From Tetrastigma voinierianum (Eukaryota > Streptophyta > Magnoliopsida > Vitales > Vitaceae), in contig JAEQBH010001511.1 of the NCBI GenBank assembly GCA_016808115.1, positions 186,001 to 250,000 on the forward strand: DNA of 64,000 bases, given 5' to 3'. Below the pieces are notes generated by a model. It did not search any database, was not told where the DNA came from, and worked only from the letters and a program-made list of their open reading frames with translations. Numbering within the stretch: position 1 is the stretch's first letter; each line of letters starts with the position of its first letter. The translations under genes were made by a program, and so were the position numbers. Of this stretch, positions 23,877 through 35,382 are shown one piece after another.

Positions 23877-25205
23877 TGTGGAGACCCCTAAAATCCGTAG
23901 ATTTCTCGAGGAAGGATAAATATATCTTGGCCAAAACCCGAATTTTTCTGTATCTCGGATGATTTAAACTGACGACACCGTTTGAATCGTCTCGAAATCT
24001 AAATACCACAGCCGACTTCGTCGACCCGAGACAATGGAATTTCACGCCGGCGCGACGAGAGGATGCATGACACTTGGCACGCTTTGGGTGGGCCGAGGCG
24101 CCACGTGTCATAGCAGATGCAAATAAACTTGAGCTCAAGGGCTCACATGTGACACATGGCATCATGCCATTAGAAGAAAATCTAAGTTAGATGGATAAGG
24201 ATAAGGGTGTAATCCAATGGTCCAATGAGAAATGGACATGTGGCATTGAGAGGACTTTCCTCTTGACCAAGTCTCCCAAACTGGGGCCTGGGGGAGGGAA
24301 AGAGAGAGCAACCGAGAGAGGGAAGGAAAATGTGGATTTTGCAGAGAGAGGCCCACCTTTCTCTCTAAAATTCCCTAGCGATCGGACCGTCGCTTCCTAC
24401 GAGGCAAGGAGCAAGTCAAGCCCCACGCAAGACTACACGTGGTTCCAGCTAGCTTCGACAAACTCCGAAAAGGTAGGGGTTTTTCTCCTACTTGCTTTAC
24501 TGCTTAAGGGTTGCGTAATGGACGGATTCGTCGAGGTCGATGAAGCTGATTCCGCCCCAAAGATTTCCAACTAAGAATAAATCCTTGAATAATTGACACC
24601 CGTTTTAATCGCTTCAGGTGACGGCTCGATTTGTGCAGGTTTCGTGTTATTGCCATGAGAAAATAAATATGTTGTGAAATCGTGGGCTGTTCAAAGACGA
24701 ATCGGATTTCTGTGCCTACCCCATGTGAGGCCAAGTTTATGTTATTATAAACTGAATAACATGATGTATGGAAATTAAATTGTTAATATATGCATGAGTG
24801 ATATATTAGCATGTGTTGTATGTTTGGTGTGCCATTGCATTGCACTTAGGTGGGGAGTAACCCAAGTAGGGAAATTCCACTACTGGGCTTTGCTCACCCC
24901 GACGTGGGAATATATTTTTCAGGTATTGAAGACGTATCGATGGAACGCCTCGGCCTAGAGGTTGCTAAACGGCCAAGATGGCCTTATCTTCAGATTCTCG
25001 TAATTTTGTAAAATTCTCGCAAGAGACCCAATTCTTGTATAAATTGTAATTAAATACAATTGTAATAAATCATTTTTGTATAAAATGCACATTTTTATGA
25101 GTAGGATGCGTAGCCCGCGTCATTTTTGCACATGTACGTGCCTCATGACACATGTAGATTCCTCATGTTGATGGTAGTCAACCCGACACCTGATTCAAGG
25201 CTACA
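23877..25205 (+). mobile_element. Probable solo LTR of family LTR-S
   Basis: Starts TGTGGAGACCCC (23877) and ends GGCTACA (25205). Read in reverse it aligns in order with 52434-54504. For example 'GGTGAGCAAAGCCCA...GGGTTACTCCCCACCTA' appears inverted at 24860-24905 and directly near 52730-52780. No primer site follows 25205 and no polypurine tract precedes 23877. Flanks (TTCAC and TCAAT) do not match, so no target duplication is claimed. An open frame at 24191-24574 is antisense to nothing known and is treated as chance. Confidence 0.7.
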
Positions 25206-25562
25206 TCAATAACTTATATTAGTAAAAATTTTTTAAATAACCTATTTATGTCCAAACACTATTAGAGTCCTTGAAAATGAAGATAGGCAATATAATGAGT
25301 GAAAATTAAAAAGTTTTAAACTCTGATAATTTAATTATATAAGTTATTCAACTATTTTTTTATTATTCTTATATTATATAAGTACAGAAACTAAAAATAT
25401 GTAAAATTTAAGATTTTATCTATATTTATTCTTATTTTGATATTTTTTTATGAAAAATGAGAAAATCTTTTTTTTTTCTTTCCCTATTATTTCAAGTTCA
25501 AAACATGATTATGAAGTGACATATCAACAAATTCGACGAATCAAACACACTATCGATTTTTC
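25206..25562. other. AT-rich interval with no recognised gene
   Basis: No coding signal. Poly-T and AT-rich sequence up to the target duplication of the next retrotransposon. Confidence 0.5.
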
Positions 25563-25570
25563 TTAAAAAC
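25563..25570. repeat. Flanking direct repeat (target duplication) of the plus-strand chromovirus, left
   Basis: TTAAAAAC, identical to 35375-35382. Ty3/gypsy integrases usually duplicate 5 bp, so AAAAC or TTAAA may be the true duplication, with the rest matching by chance. Confidence 0.7.
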
Positions 25571-28155
25571 TGTAACGACCCGTACCACATAATACAAGTT
25601 TTTAAAATGTTTGACCAAGTTTGACCAACAATTAGTATGTGGGCCCAAGTTGACTTTTTCAAGGATGGATAATTTTAGGTTAATTAAGACACCATTTCGT
25701 AGGCCTCGCCGGGAGCACAGTTCATAGATCGTCGAACGCCAAATCCGACTTACTTGATAAAAAAAAAAAAAAAAAAAAAAAAGTTACGGCGCCTCGAGAG
25801 TTCAAATAGCAACATTTTATCAGTGTCCAAAGCTGTCTTCAGTTTTTACCTGAAAGCGACCCTAGGCCCTATATAAACATAGTTTTTCAGGCCAAAGAGA
25901 ACCCTAGCCTCAACACACTCATATTGAGCTCCAAAATCCTAGAAAATTCTCCAAAACCTGTGGACCCCGAACTGGATCGTTTTGAACCATTTTTAGGCCA
26001 AATAGGTTTTTAACATAGAGGCGATTCAGCCACCCCTCATAAAATGCCAGAGAGGAGAGGCGAGGCACTGCAGGGTACTTCCCTACTAATCATTAGTTTA
26101 ATGCCTTATTTATTACACCATGATTAAATAAGGATTATGGCTCGCGATTTTATATTTTCCGCTATCTTGTGTCTCAATCATATTCCCCTCTTACTTCATT
26201 TTTTGAATTCTCTCAATTCATTCTGCATCCTTTGAGTGATCACCGTCAAGATAATAATAAAACAAATACTTTGAATTCATGGATCTGAAGTCAATAAACA
26301 ATGTTAAACCTTGACCAGCAGGTACTGCTGTGTTCCTGCCCTAGCTTTCTGCTGATATAAAGTTTGTAAATTTTGACATCCTTTTGGTTAGTTTTCCATT
26401 GGGTCATTTCCTGCAATTACCGAAAAGGTTTTGACCAGCCCAGCAATAATTAATAAATTAGGCAAAATCAAGTTGGATTAGCTTAAATTGGACATTTTTA
26501 TGAGTTACTGGAAGGTTAAATTTCGAAAGATTAGCCTCCGGTGAAAAGCCCACTGGGGGGTACCGGTCCGTAGTGGCACACTCGTATAATCGGGACTCTG
26601 GGGTCCAATTTAAATAGTTTACAGTTTAAGATTATTCAAAGACATTTCAGCGTCCCAATGCTCCGTTTAGTTAATGGAGCCTAAATGGTATTTTTATTAT
26701 ATTGCGCGCTCACGTCGAACCAGACTTTCCCGCAGCTGCAGACCGAGCATCTGTAGTCTGTGAGTGGTTTATATGTTTTAAATGCTTTTGGGGTATTATT
26801 ATGATATATAATTGTGGTTAATTATTATATATATAACTTATTTGATCGAATCCATGATTATGCGTAAATATAATTATTTATTTATATAAACAAGTTATTA
26901 TTTATGTGATTTGTTTAATATTTTAAATATTAAAGTTGATGAGTTCATGATAATTGTATATTTTAAACATTTTGGTACATGGATTGAGGTTTTAAACCAT
27001 TTTGAAAAGTTATTGATTTAAGAAATGGATTTTTTGAGACTTTGTGAAATGATTATAAATGCGGTATTGTTGGAAAGGTTACAATGATTATAATCGGGTT
27101 TACCTGAAGGTTTATTAGCGCTACGTGATGTCGCTTTCATCTGGCGCTGGTTAGTTGGTTAGACGGATGCTCCGTTCACCCGGTTATTAGCGCCACATGA
27201 CGCTTCCGGTTTACCCGAAGGTTTACTAGTTTGCCACGTGATGCTCGCCCACCCGGCGTTTATTAGTCACACGTGATGCTCCGTTCACCCGGCGTTATTA
27301 GTTGTAACGTGATGTCGGGTTTACCCGTGTAGGTTTATCGGGTTGTCACGGTATCGTGGCCTGGGTTTACCGACTCGCTAGCTATGGATACGACACGGTA
27401 CATTATTGGTTCTAAGTAAAGTATAACCATCTCAATGTTTATGGTTATTGTATTTTCATGATTATTTTTACGACATGATGGTTATATATACTTTATGCTC
27501 CATTTTTATGTTGTGAATAAATTCAAGTTATAATTTCCGTAGTAATCATGTCGGTTAAATTTTTTGAGCATAAATTTCACATTGTTGACTTGGGTATAAA
27601 TTTGGGTTTTGTGAAACGATTCCAAACGGGGAACCTTATAAAAGAGTGAACGTGAGGTCTCGAGAGATGAATTTTCAAAATAAAAACATTATTTTCCATA
27701 TACTATGCCACTCACCGAGATTTATTATCTCACGTTTTATTGTTTTAAATTGTTTCAGTCCAAGTAGTCCTGTAGAGATCTACTCCGCCAGCTTCACGCC
27801 ACTCGCTCGCGGTAGCCGCAGCATTCTATCTATCTTTCTCGCTTTTACTGACCTATGTATTTAAGAAATTCCCTAAATCACAAACACTCTTAGAATGCTC
27901 GATCTTAGTAGTTGAACTCATGAGTCTTTATCATGTGTTTTTGTGGTTGTGACCTAGTAAGATGGGCCTGTCAGGATTTCGAGCTGCTAGGGAACTTTTA
28001 TATATATATATTGAGGTATTATATTAATGCAGGTGTTACTTTCTTTCTTAAAGTTGGGGTCCCATTAGACACTCCCTAGGGATTGTACAGTGGGAACTTC
28101 ACTATACGAGACCACCCGGGGAATCTTGGAAGGGTTTCCGGGTCGGGTCCTGTCA
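25571..28155 (+). repeat. 5' LTR of the plus-strand chromovirus
   Basis: 2585 bp, TGTAACG...CCTGTCA. It contains a minisatellite at 27100-27345 and an A26 run at 25759-25784 where the partner LTR has only A5. 'ATATAAAC' near 25871 and its partner near 33180 is a plausible TATA-type signal for the element promoter. Confidence 0.92.
27100..27345 (+). repeat. LTR minisatellite, about 38-bp unit (5' LTR)
   Basis: Six or so degenerate units built from GGTTTACCCGAAGG, TTTATTAGTTGCCACG and TGATGTCG. The homologous array in the 3' LTR is at 34372-34605. Confidence 0.8.
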
Positions 28156-28158
28156 GCT

Positions 28159-28170
28159 TGGTATCAGAGC
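28159..28170 (+). other. Primer-binding site of the plus-strand chromovirus
   Basis: TGGTATCAGAGC, a perfect match to the complement of plant initiator tRNA-Met, starting three bases after the 5' LTR. Confidence 0.93.
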
Positions 28171-28299
28171 ACTAGGTTCCTAAATTCCTTGGGGTTGTAC
28201 ATTGCTGTGCAACTCATCCAATGTTTTTGTATACCTTCCTCACCTTATCCTTGAAATTAATTATGTTTCATTTATTCTTGAAAACAGTTTTTCTTCCTG

Positions 28300-29255
28300 A
28301 TGGCACCCAGAGGTAGACGTAGGCCTGGAAGAAAGCTACTGGTGAAAAGTTCGGGATGCACCTACTTATGAGGAGAATCTGCGAGCGCCAGCTCGATCAC
28401 CGAGAGGAGTGGGTTTACCGGTGTTATTGTTGATCGTGCTCGTAGACTTTGAGCAAGTTGGTTTTGATGGTCCACGATCCCATATGGTTTTATCCCGGCT
28501 AGATGACACAGAAGATTGGACGAGGGTATGCAAAGTATCCTGGATGAGGATAGAGTCGATAACCGGTTTTCTCGCTAGGTAGTGCAAGGAAGTGGTGGGC
28601 GATAGATAATGCTAGAAACGTCACACTTGGGCACAGTTCAAGACCACATTTCACACTGAGTTTTGCCCTCCATCCTTTGTTGAGACTAAGAGGCTAGAGT
28701 TTGAGATGCTCACTCAGGGTAGCATGACAGTTTCTAAGTATGAGCATAGATTCAGAGAGCTATCGGATTTCTGTCCCAATTTGGTTGCAAATGAGGTCAA
28801 CAGGAAGAGGAGGTTTCTCAATGGATTGAGTGAGCTGATAGCTTTGAGCCTCTCAGGTTACGATCATCCCACGTATCGGGCCGAGTAGAGACGCCGCCTA
28901 GTGCTGGGTGGAGAGACGTAATCCCGATACGCGACTAAGCCGATCATACGATGGATTGTCTTTGGGAGCCCTGGCCGTGGATCATCGAAGAGGGGTAGTT
29001 TCACTGATCTTCGAGCAAAGCAGGATCCAGCCGGGACGCACGTGGGTGCCGGTAGCGTGCTTCGTGAGGTATACACGTGGTTCTGATTTCAATCGCTGAG
29101 GCGGGCGCAGCCACTTTCGTAGGTTTCCAGGTGACCGTGATGGTTTCCGTTCGACTTGTGGCGTTTGTAACAGGATTCATGATGGACCATGCCAGTGGGA
29201 TAATGTGTGCTTTCAGTGCAGGCAGACAGGACATTTTACAGGACCGCCTCTATCG
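28300..29255 (+). pseudogene. gag: Chromovirus gag, broken
   Basis: The ATG at 28300 (MAPRGRRRPGR) lies about 130 bases after the primer site, the usual place for gag. The best capsid segment is at 28706-28888 (MTVSKYEHRFRELSDFCPNL ... RRFLNGLSELIA), a typical retrotransposon gag block. A CCHC zinc knuckle survives as CFQCRQTGHF near 29209-29240, with its final Cys lost. Frameshifts separate the start, the capsid and the knuckle. The protease follows about 250 bases downstream. Confidence 0.8.
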
Positions 29256-29439
29256 GTGAATCCGCCAAACTAGAGTCTCGTGACGCCATTCGCCCAAAGC
29301 AGCTGGGCATGGAGGATTGAATACACTCCGCAAAGGTAGACCTCGGTGGTTCCTTTAGCACGGACAACATTCCACCACCGAGGTAGGGGGCGAGAGACGC
29401 ACTCACCCGCTAGAGGCGTAGTTTATGCTATGACCAAAT

Positions 29440-32099
29440 GAGGCACAGCCACCTCGACGTCGTGGATGTGTACATTATCTATTTTTGGTGACAATGAACG
29501 TGTATTCATTGACCCAAGGGCTACACACTCTTTTATTTCACGTGAGTACGTTGCACGAGTCGGGATGACTCCAGTTCCTTTGGGATGTGGTTTAGAGATT
29601 GCCACGCCTACAGGAGAGTCTCTATAGCCTAGTCAGATGCTTAAGGGTAGCTTGTTTTCTATTGAGGGCCAAGTTATGGAAGCAGATTTGATATTAATAG
29701 ATCTCAAGGGGTTGATGATTCGGGATGGATCGCTTGCTTCAAACTATGCTTTAATGGATTGTTTCCGCAGGAGGTGATATTTAGGACGATCGGGACTATC
29801 AGATAGCCTTTCTATAAAGAGCGAGGCAAGCACCTTCAGTTTGATTTCCGCTATTTCGCTAGATGCTTACTTCAAAAGGTTGTAAGGGGGTATCTAGCCT
29901 ACGTAGTTGACACTGTAGTAGTGAAGTGGGATTAGAGGATGTACCAAGAGCGAGGGACTTTCCTGACAGGTTTCGACGATCTTCCGTGCTCGCTTTAACG
30001 AGAAATAGATTTTCCCATTGATTTAGTCCCCGGGTACACCCTATTTCTTTACCACCTTATAGAATGGCAATCACTGAAGAAAGAGTTTGAAGACTCAGCT
30101 ACAAGAGTTGGTGGATAGGGGATTTATTAGGCCCAGTATTTCACCTTGGGGAGCGCCAGTGTTATTTGTGAAGAAGAAGGATGATACTTGGAGGTTGTGT
30201 ATAGACTACAGACAGTTGAATAAGGTCACCATTCGTAACAGATATCCTTTGCCTCGGATTGATGATCTATTTGATCAGCTCTAGGGTGCAAGAGTGTTCT
30301 CCAAGATTGACTTGAGGTCAAGGTACCATCAGTTGAGGATTAGGGAATCGGACATTCCCAAGACGGCATTCAGGACGAGATATGGGCCTTATGAGTTTCT
30401 AGGGATGTCTTTCGGACTCACCAATGCCCCAGCAGCTTTCATGGATTTGATGAACCTGTCTTCTCCATTCATACTTAGATCGCTTTGTCACTCGCTTTCA
30501 TCGACGACATTCGTACTGAAGCAAGTTGTATACGAGACATTCGGGTTTGTGTTGTAGACTTTAAGGCGCATCACAAATTGGTGATGCCAAGTTCAAAAGA
30601 AATGTGAATTTCTGCTGAGCCGAGTGGGATTTCTCTTGGACATGTGGTTTCATGATGGCATTTATGTGGGATCCCCTCGTAAAGTAGAAGCCGGTGGCAA
30701 ATTAGGAGCAACCAACTACTAAGTGACGTGGCGCGAGTTTCCCGGGATTAGCTGGTGACATCAAGCAGTTCATAGAAGGGTTCTCAAAGATAAAGGTGAC
30801 CTCACTTCATCGCTTGACTAGGAAAGGCGTTAAATTTGAGTGGACCGATTGTGTGAGAGAAGCTTCCAACACCGAAGGAAAAGTTGACGTCAACTCTTGT
30901 TTTGACATCACGGTAGGTGTTCAGGGGTACGAGGTTTACAAACGATGCTTCACGCTGCTCAAGGCGTGTTCATGCAACATAAGAGAGTTGTGGCGTATGC
31001 TCTCCAGACGCTTGAAGAAACACGAGCTGAATTATCCTATCTATGACTTGGAACTTGTCACAGAATTTTCGTGACAAGCCTTAGAGGCATTACTTGTATG
31101 GAGCTTACTCATTTATATTTATCGACCATAAGAGCTCTGTATATTTGTTTACCCAGAAGGAGTTAAACTTAAGGCAGAGGAGGTGGATGGAATTACTTAA
31201 GGATTATGATTGCACTATCGATTACCATCCAGGTAAGGCAAATGTAGTGGCGGATGCCTTGAGCAGGAAGTCTACAGGCTCTTTGGCTTATATGCAAACA
31301 ATACAACTTCCATTGATGGTCAAGTTGCGAGTTGCGTTAAGTTGAGGATGCATGCTTCAGGAGCACTTTTTGCTAGTTTCCAACTACGACCGATACTTGT
31401 AGATCGTATTCTCGAGGCATAACTAGAAGATTCCTATTTGATGAGCATGAGAAAGAAAGTCGAGGAAGGAGAACAATCAAATTTTCTATTGTGAGACGAC
31501 TCTGAGCCCTCGGTGATTGGTTCTGAAGCCAGTTCCAAAGAACCGAAGAGTTAAAAGGCAAATATCGAGGAAGCCCATAGTTCCCGCTTTATGCTATGCA
31601 CCCCGATAGTACTAAGATGTACCACATAATCAAGGAATATTGGTGGTCGTGATGAAAAGAGAAGTTGCCGAGTATATATCCAAGTGCTTCATCTGTCAAC
31701 AAGAGAAGGCAGAGAGACAAAAGCCTTCTGGACTTCTGCAGCCCTTACCCATTCCAGAATGGAAATGGGAGCACATTACAATGGATTTTGTATTCAAACT
31801 CCCTCCCACAGCCCAGAGGCATGACGGCATTTGGGTGGTAGTTGATCGACTCACCAAGTCCGCGCATTTCATACCTATTCGTGAGAAGTTTTCTCCTCAG
31901 AAACTAGCGGAACTCTTTATGAATCATATAGTGGGTTTGCATGGGGTGCTAGTGTCGATCATCTCTAATAGAGATCCACGATTCACTTTGAGGCTTTGGA
32001 AGGGATTGATGAAGGAACTAGGTGTCAACTTAAATTTGAGTACTGCCACCCTCGTAATCGACGTGGACAACTGAGAGGACTATTCACCTTAGAGGATAG

Positions 32100-32141
<42 letters not shown>

Positions 32142-32885
32142 CCGAGGTCATCCGTGATCGCAATTCAAAGGGACATTGAATGAATATCTACCTTGGCGTA
32201 GTTCACTTATAACAATGTGCCTATCACTAAGCATCATGGATGTTCTCCTATGAGGCATCAGATGGAAAACAATGCCGCACTCCACTATGTTGGAATGAGA
32301 CTGGCTAAAGGAAATTACTAGGTCCTAAGATTGTACAAATGATAGTGGACAAGGTTAATGTTATACGTGCCCGATTGAAAGCAGATCAGGATAGGCAAAA
32401 GAGCTATGCGGACAAGCGTAGAAAGGATCTTGAGTTTGAGGTTGAAGATCAAGCATTCAAGCCTTCCTCGAAGGGCGCGGTACGCCGGAAGCGAGGGCTA
32501 AGTCCTCGCACATTGGACCTTGGAGATTGTTGAGAGGATAGGTCCAGCGCTTACAGTTATTAGACTTGCCGAGGAGTTTTCCTCGAGTCCATAATGTGTT
32601 CCACACATCTCCATGCTACACAAGTATATCTCGCATCCCTCACGTGTCGAGACACCGGTAGATCGAGCTGAGGGATGACTTATCCTACGAGGAGCAGCCA
32701 GTGCAGATTCTGGGTAGAGAAGAGAAGGAGCTCAAAGTAACAGTAAAGACAATATCCTTAGTGAAGGTCCTTTGAAACCACCTAGTCGAGGAGGCGTACT
32801 GGGAGCTGGATGGTCTTCAAATGCAGAGCCGCAGATCCTCATCTTATCCACGACGCAGTACGAATGCGGAAGAAATTTTTCTTTA
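29440..32885 (+). pseudogene. pol: Chromovirus pol (protease to chromodomain), broken
   Basis: Protease: FIDPRATHSFISREYVARVG near 29500, with the active-site Gly of D-P-G replaced by Arg. RT: FVKKKDDTWRLCIDYRQLNK and YPLPRIDDLFDQL (30087-30281), then an in-frame TAG at 30282 where the family has Gln, then FSKIDLRSRYHQLRI...FGLTNAPAAFMDLMN (30294 on), and the FIDDI catalytic core near 30494 in another frame. RNase H: FIDHKSSVY and LNLRQRRWMELLKDYDCTID (31094-31345). Integrase: CFICQQEK, WEHITMDFV and VVVDRLTKSAHFIPI (31640-31890), then SNRDPRF where SDRDPRF is usual, losing a catalytic Asp. A run of 41 A interrupts the core at 32100-32140. The tail VKVL...LVEEAYWEL (about 32750-32810) is chromodomain-like. 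Confidence 0.9.
32100..32140 (+). repeat. A41 homopolymer inside integrase
   Basis: 41 consecutive A between sequence encoding the 'RTI..LED' region and the segment that should follow it by a few codons. It replaces or displaces several codons. It may be a real slippage expansion or an assembly artefact. Confidence 0.85.
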
Positions 32886-32893
32886 AGGGGGTA
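32885..32893 (+). other. Polypurine tract of the plus-strand chromovirus
   Basis: AAGGGGGTA just upstream of the 3' LTR start at 32896, the expected position for plus-strand DNA priming. Confidence 0.75.
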
Positions 32894-32895
32894 GT

Positions 32896-35374
32896 TGTAA
32901 CGACCCGTACTCAAATAATACAGAAGTTTTAAAATGTTTGACCAAGTTTACCAAGTTTGACCAATAATTAGTATGTGGGCCCAAGTCGATTTTTTTTCAA
33001 GGATGGATATTTTGGGGTTGATTAAGACACCATTTCGTAGCCTCGCCGACAAGTTCATAGATCGGTTGAACGCCAAAATCCGACTTTACGGATAAAAAGT
33101 TATGGCCCCCGAGAGTTTAACAAGAGCATTTTATCGTTGTCCAAAGTTACCAAGCACCGGGAAGCGACCTAGGCCCTATATAAAAACATAGTTTTGTGTG
33201 CCAAAGAGAACCTAGCCCCAACACACTCATTTTGAGCCTCCAAAAACCCTAGAAAATTCTCCAAAACCCGTGACCTTAAATGGATCAAGCTAACCATTTT
33301 TAAAGCCAAACGGGTTTCGGGTCGTGGGAGGCGACTCTCGCCACCCCTTGCACACGCACCGGCCGTGGAGGAGGAGGGCGAGGTGACCTCTCCAAAATGT
33401 TTTCCTAGTTAACCGTCGAACGCCTCGACCGTCGACAAATGGCATGGGCGGCCGCTACGATAAGGTCGCCGGATTTTCATATTTTCCGGCCATTCTAGGC
33501 ATACCCATACCTCCCTCCTACCATTTTTGGACCCTCTGAACTCATTCCCCAGATCTCATCGTCGCAAAGATATCGACAGTCAGCAGTCACGCCGACTGAG
33601 TCGCCATCACGCACTCACTGGCAGGTGACTGATTGTAGTTCGAATCATCACGCCTATGATATAGTCATTTGGATTTCGCTTATTGGTTTCATTTTTATCA
33701 CGCAGTAATTGCTCAGTAGTCTAACTGAAATTGCGCATTGTCAATATGTATTTAACGATTTATGAATGACATTTTTATATTATTAGTGTTTTATCAAAGA
33801 TTTGACTCGGCGAGGTAAGATTTGACTTTGGTATTATCAGAGGCATCAGCACTGGGATTTGTTCTAACTAATTTAGATACATAATATAATTTAGATATTC
33901 AGTGACATTAGATACCCTAATAATCTATTTATTAATCTGGAGCCTAAATGGTATTTTTATTATATTATTATGCGCTCACACGCTTGAACCGAGACTTTCC
34001 CAAGGTATGGTTATGACCGGAAGATTCAGAATCGCGAGCTACGAATGCTTTAAATGCTTTCGTGGTATTATTATGATATATAATTGTGGTTAATTATTAT
34101 ATATATAACTTATTTGATTAAATAAATTTTGATTACGCGTGAATATAATTATTTGTTTTTATATAAACAAGTTATCATTTATGTGGATTTTGTCAATATT
34201 TGCAAATATTTGGAAGTTTTATCAGTTCATGGATAAATTTGTATTTAAACATTTTGGTACATGGATTGAGGCTTTAAAACCATTTGGAAAGCTGTTGATT
34301 TAAGAAATGGATTTTTGAGACTTTGTGAAATGATTATAACGTATTGCTGATAGGGTACAATGATTATAATCGGGTTTACCCAAGGGTTTATTAGTTGCCA
34401 CGTGATGTCGCTTACTAAGGTTTATTAGTTGCCATGTGATGTCGGGTTCACCGGGGCGGGTTATTAGTTGCCAATGCGATGTCGGTTTACCCGAAGGTTT
34501 ATTAATTTGCCACGGATGTCGCCCACCAAGGTTTATTAGTTGCCACGTGATGTCGTTTACCCGGCGTTTATTGCTGCCACGCGTGTCGGTCAGTTTACCG
34601 ACGGTTTACTATGGATATATACGTACATTATTGGTGCAGGAGTAAAGTATAACCATCTCAATGTTTACTGCTATCGGAGCTTTCTACGATTATTTTTGAC
34701 GATACTTACGGTTATATATACTTTTATGCTCCATTTTTATGTCGTGAATAAATTCAAAGTTATAATTTTCTTAGGTAATTCATGCTCATAAATTTTTTTT
34801 AGCATAAATTTCACATTGTTGACGGTATAAATTTAGGTTTTTTATGGAAACGATTCCAAACGGAACCTTATAAAGAGCGAACTGAGGTCTGAGAGAAGGA
34901 ATTTTCGAAAATAAAAACATTATTTTCCATATAAATTATGCACTCACCGAGATTTATTTATCTCAACGCTTTATTATTTTTAAATTGCCTTCTAGGTCCA
35001 AGCAGCCCTGAGATCTACTCAAGGCCAAATACTCTACGTCACTGCCATGGCAATGTGGCAAAGATTCTATCTTATCTTTCGCCTTTGTTTTATCAAATTC
35101 ATGTATTTTCATTGTACTCTACCCGCAAACACTTTAGAATACTGATCTTAGTATTAATCTATATATCCTATCATGTGTTTTGTGGTTGTGACCTATAGTA
35201 AGATGGGTCGGTCGGATTTTGAGCTATTGTGGAACTTATATATATATATTGAGGTATTATATTAATGCAGTGTTACTTAAAGTCAGTCCCATCGACACTC
35301 CCTAGGGATTGCAAGGGGGAACTTCACTAGGGCGGGACCACCGAATCTTGGAAGGTTTCCGAAGCTAGTCCTCA
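32896..35374 (+). repeat. 3' LTR of the plus-strand chromovirus
   Basis: 2479 bp, collinear with the 5' LTR from TGTAACG (32896) to CCTCA (35374). Differences include scattered indels and substitutions and loss of two bases in the terminal CCTGTCA. Confidence 0.92.
34372..34605 (+). repeat. LTR minisatellite, about 38-bp unit (3' LTR)
   Basis: Same unit as 27100-27345, with different individual unit losses and substitutions, showing independent drift after insertion. Confidence 0.8.
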
Positions 35375-35382
35375 TTAAAAAC
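35375..35382. repeat. Flanking direct repeat (target duplication) of the plus-strand chromovirus, right
   Basis: TTAAAAAC, directly following the 3' LTR and identical to 25563-25570. Confidence 0.7.

Larger units (their letters stand above)
25571..35374 (+). mobile_element. Complete Ty3/gypsy chromovirus, plus strand
   Basis: 5' LTR 25571-28155 and 3' LTR 32896-35374 both start TGTAACGACCCGTAC and surround a 4.74-kb internal region. PBS is at 28159-28170 and the PPT ends just before 32896. The order is gag, protease, RT, RNase H, integrase, chromodomain-like tail. Immediately flanking it are identical octamers TTAAAAAC (25563-25570 and 35375-35382), of which the usual five bases would be the target duplication. 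The internal region carries stops, frameshifts and catalytic-site changes, so the copy is inactive. Confidence 0.93.

Noticed and set aside
24191..24574. 127-residue plus-strand frame
   Set aside because: Lies inside the LTR-S copy, is not preserved in the other copies and has no recognised motif.
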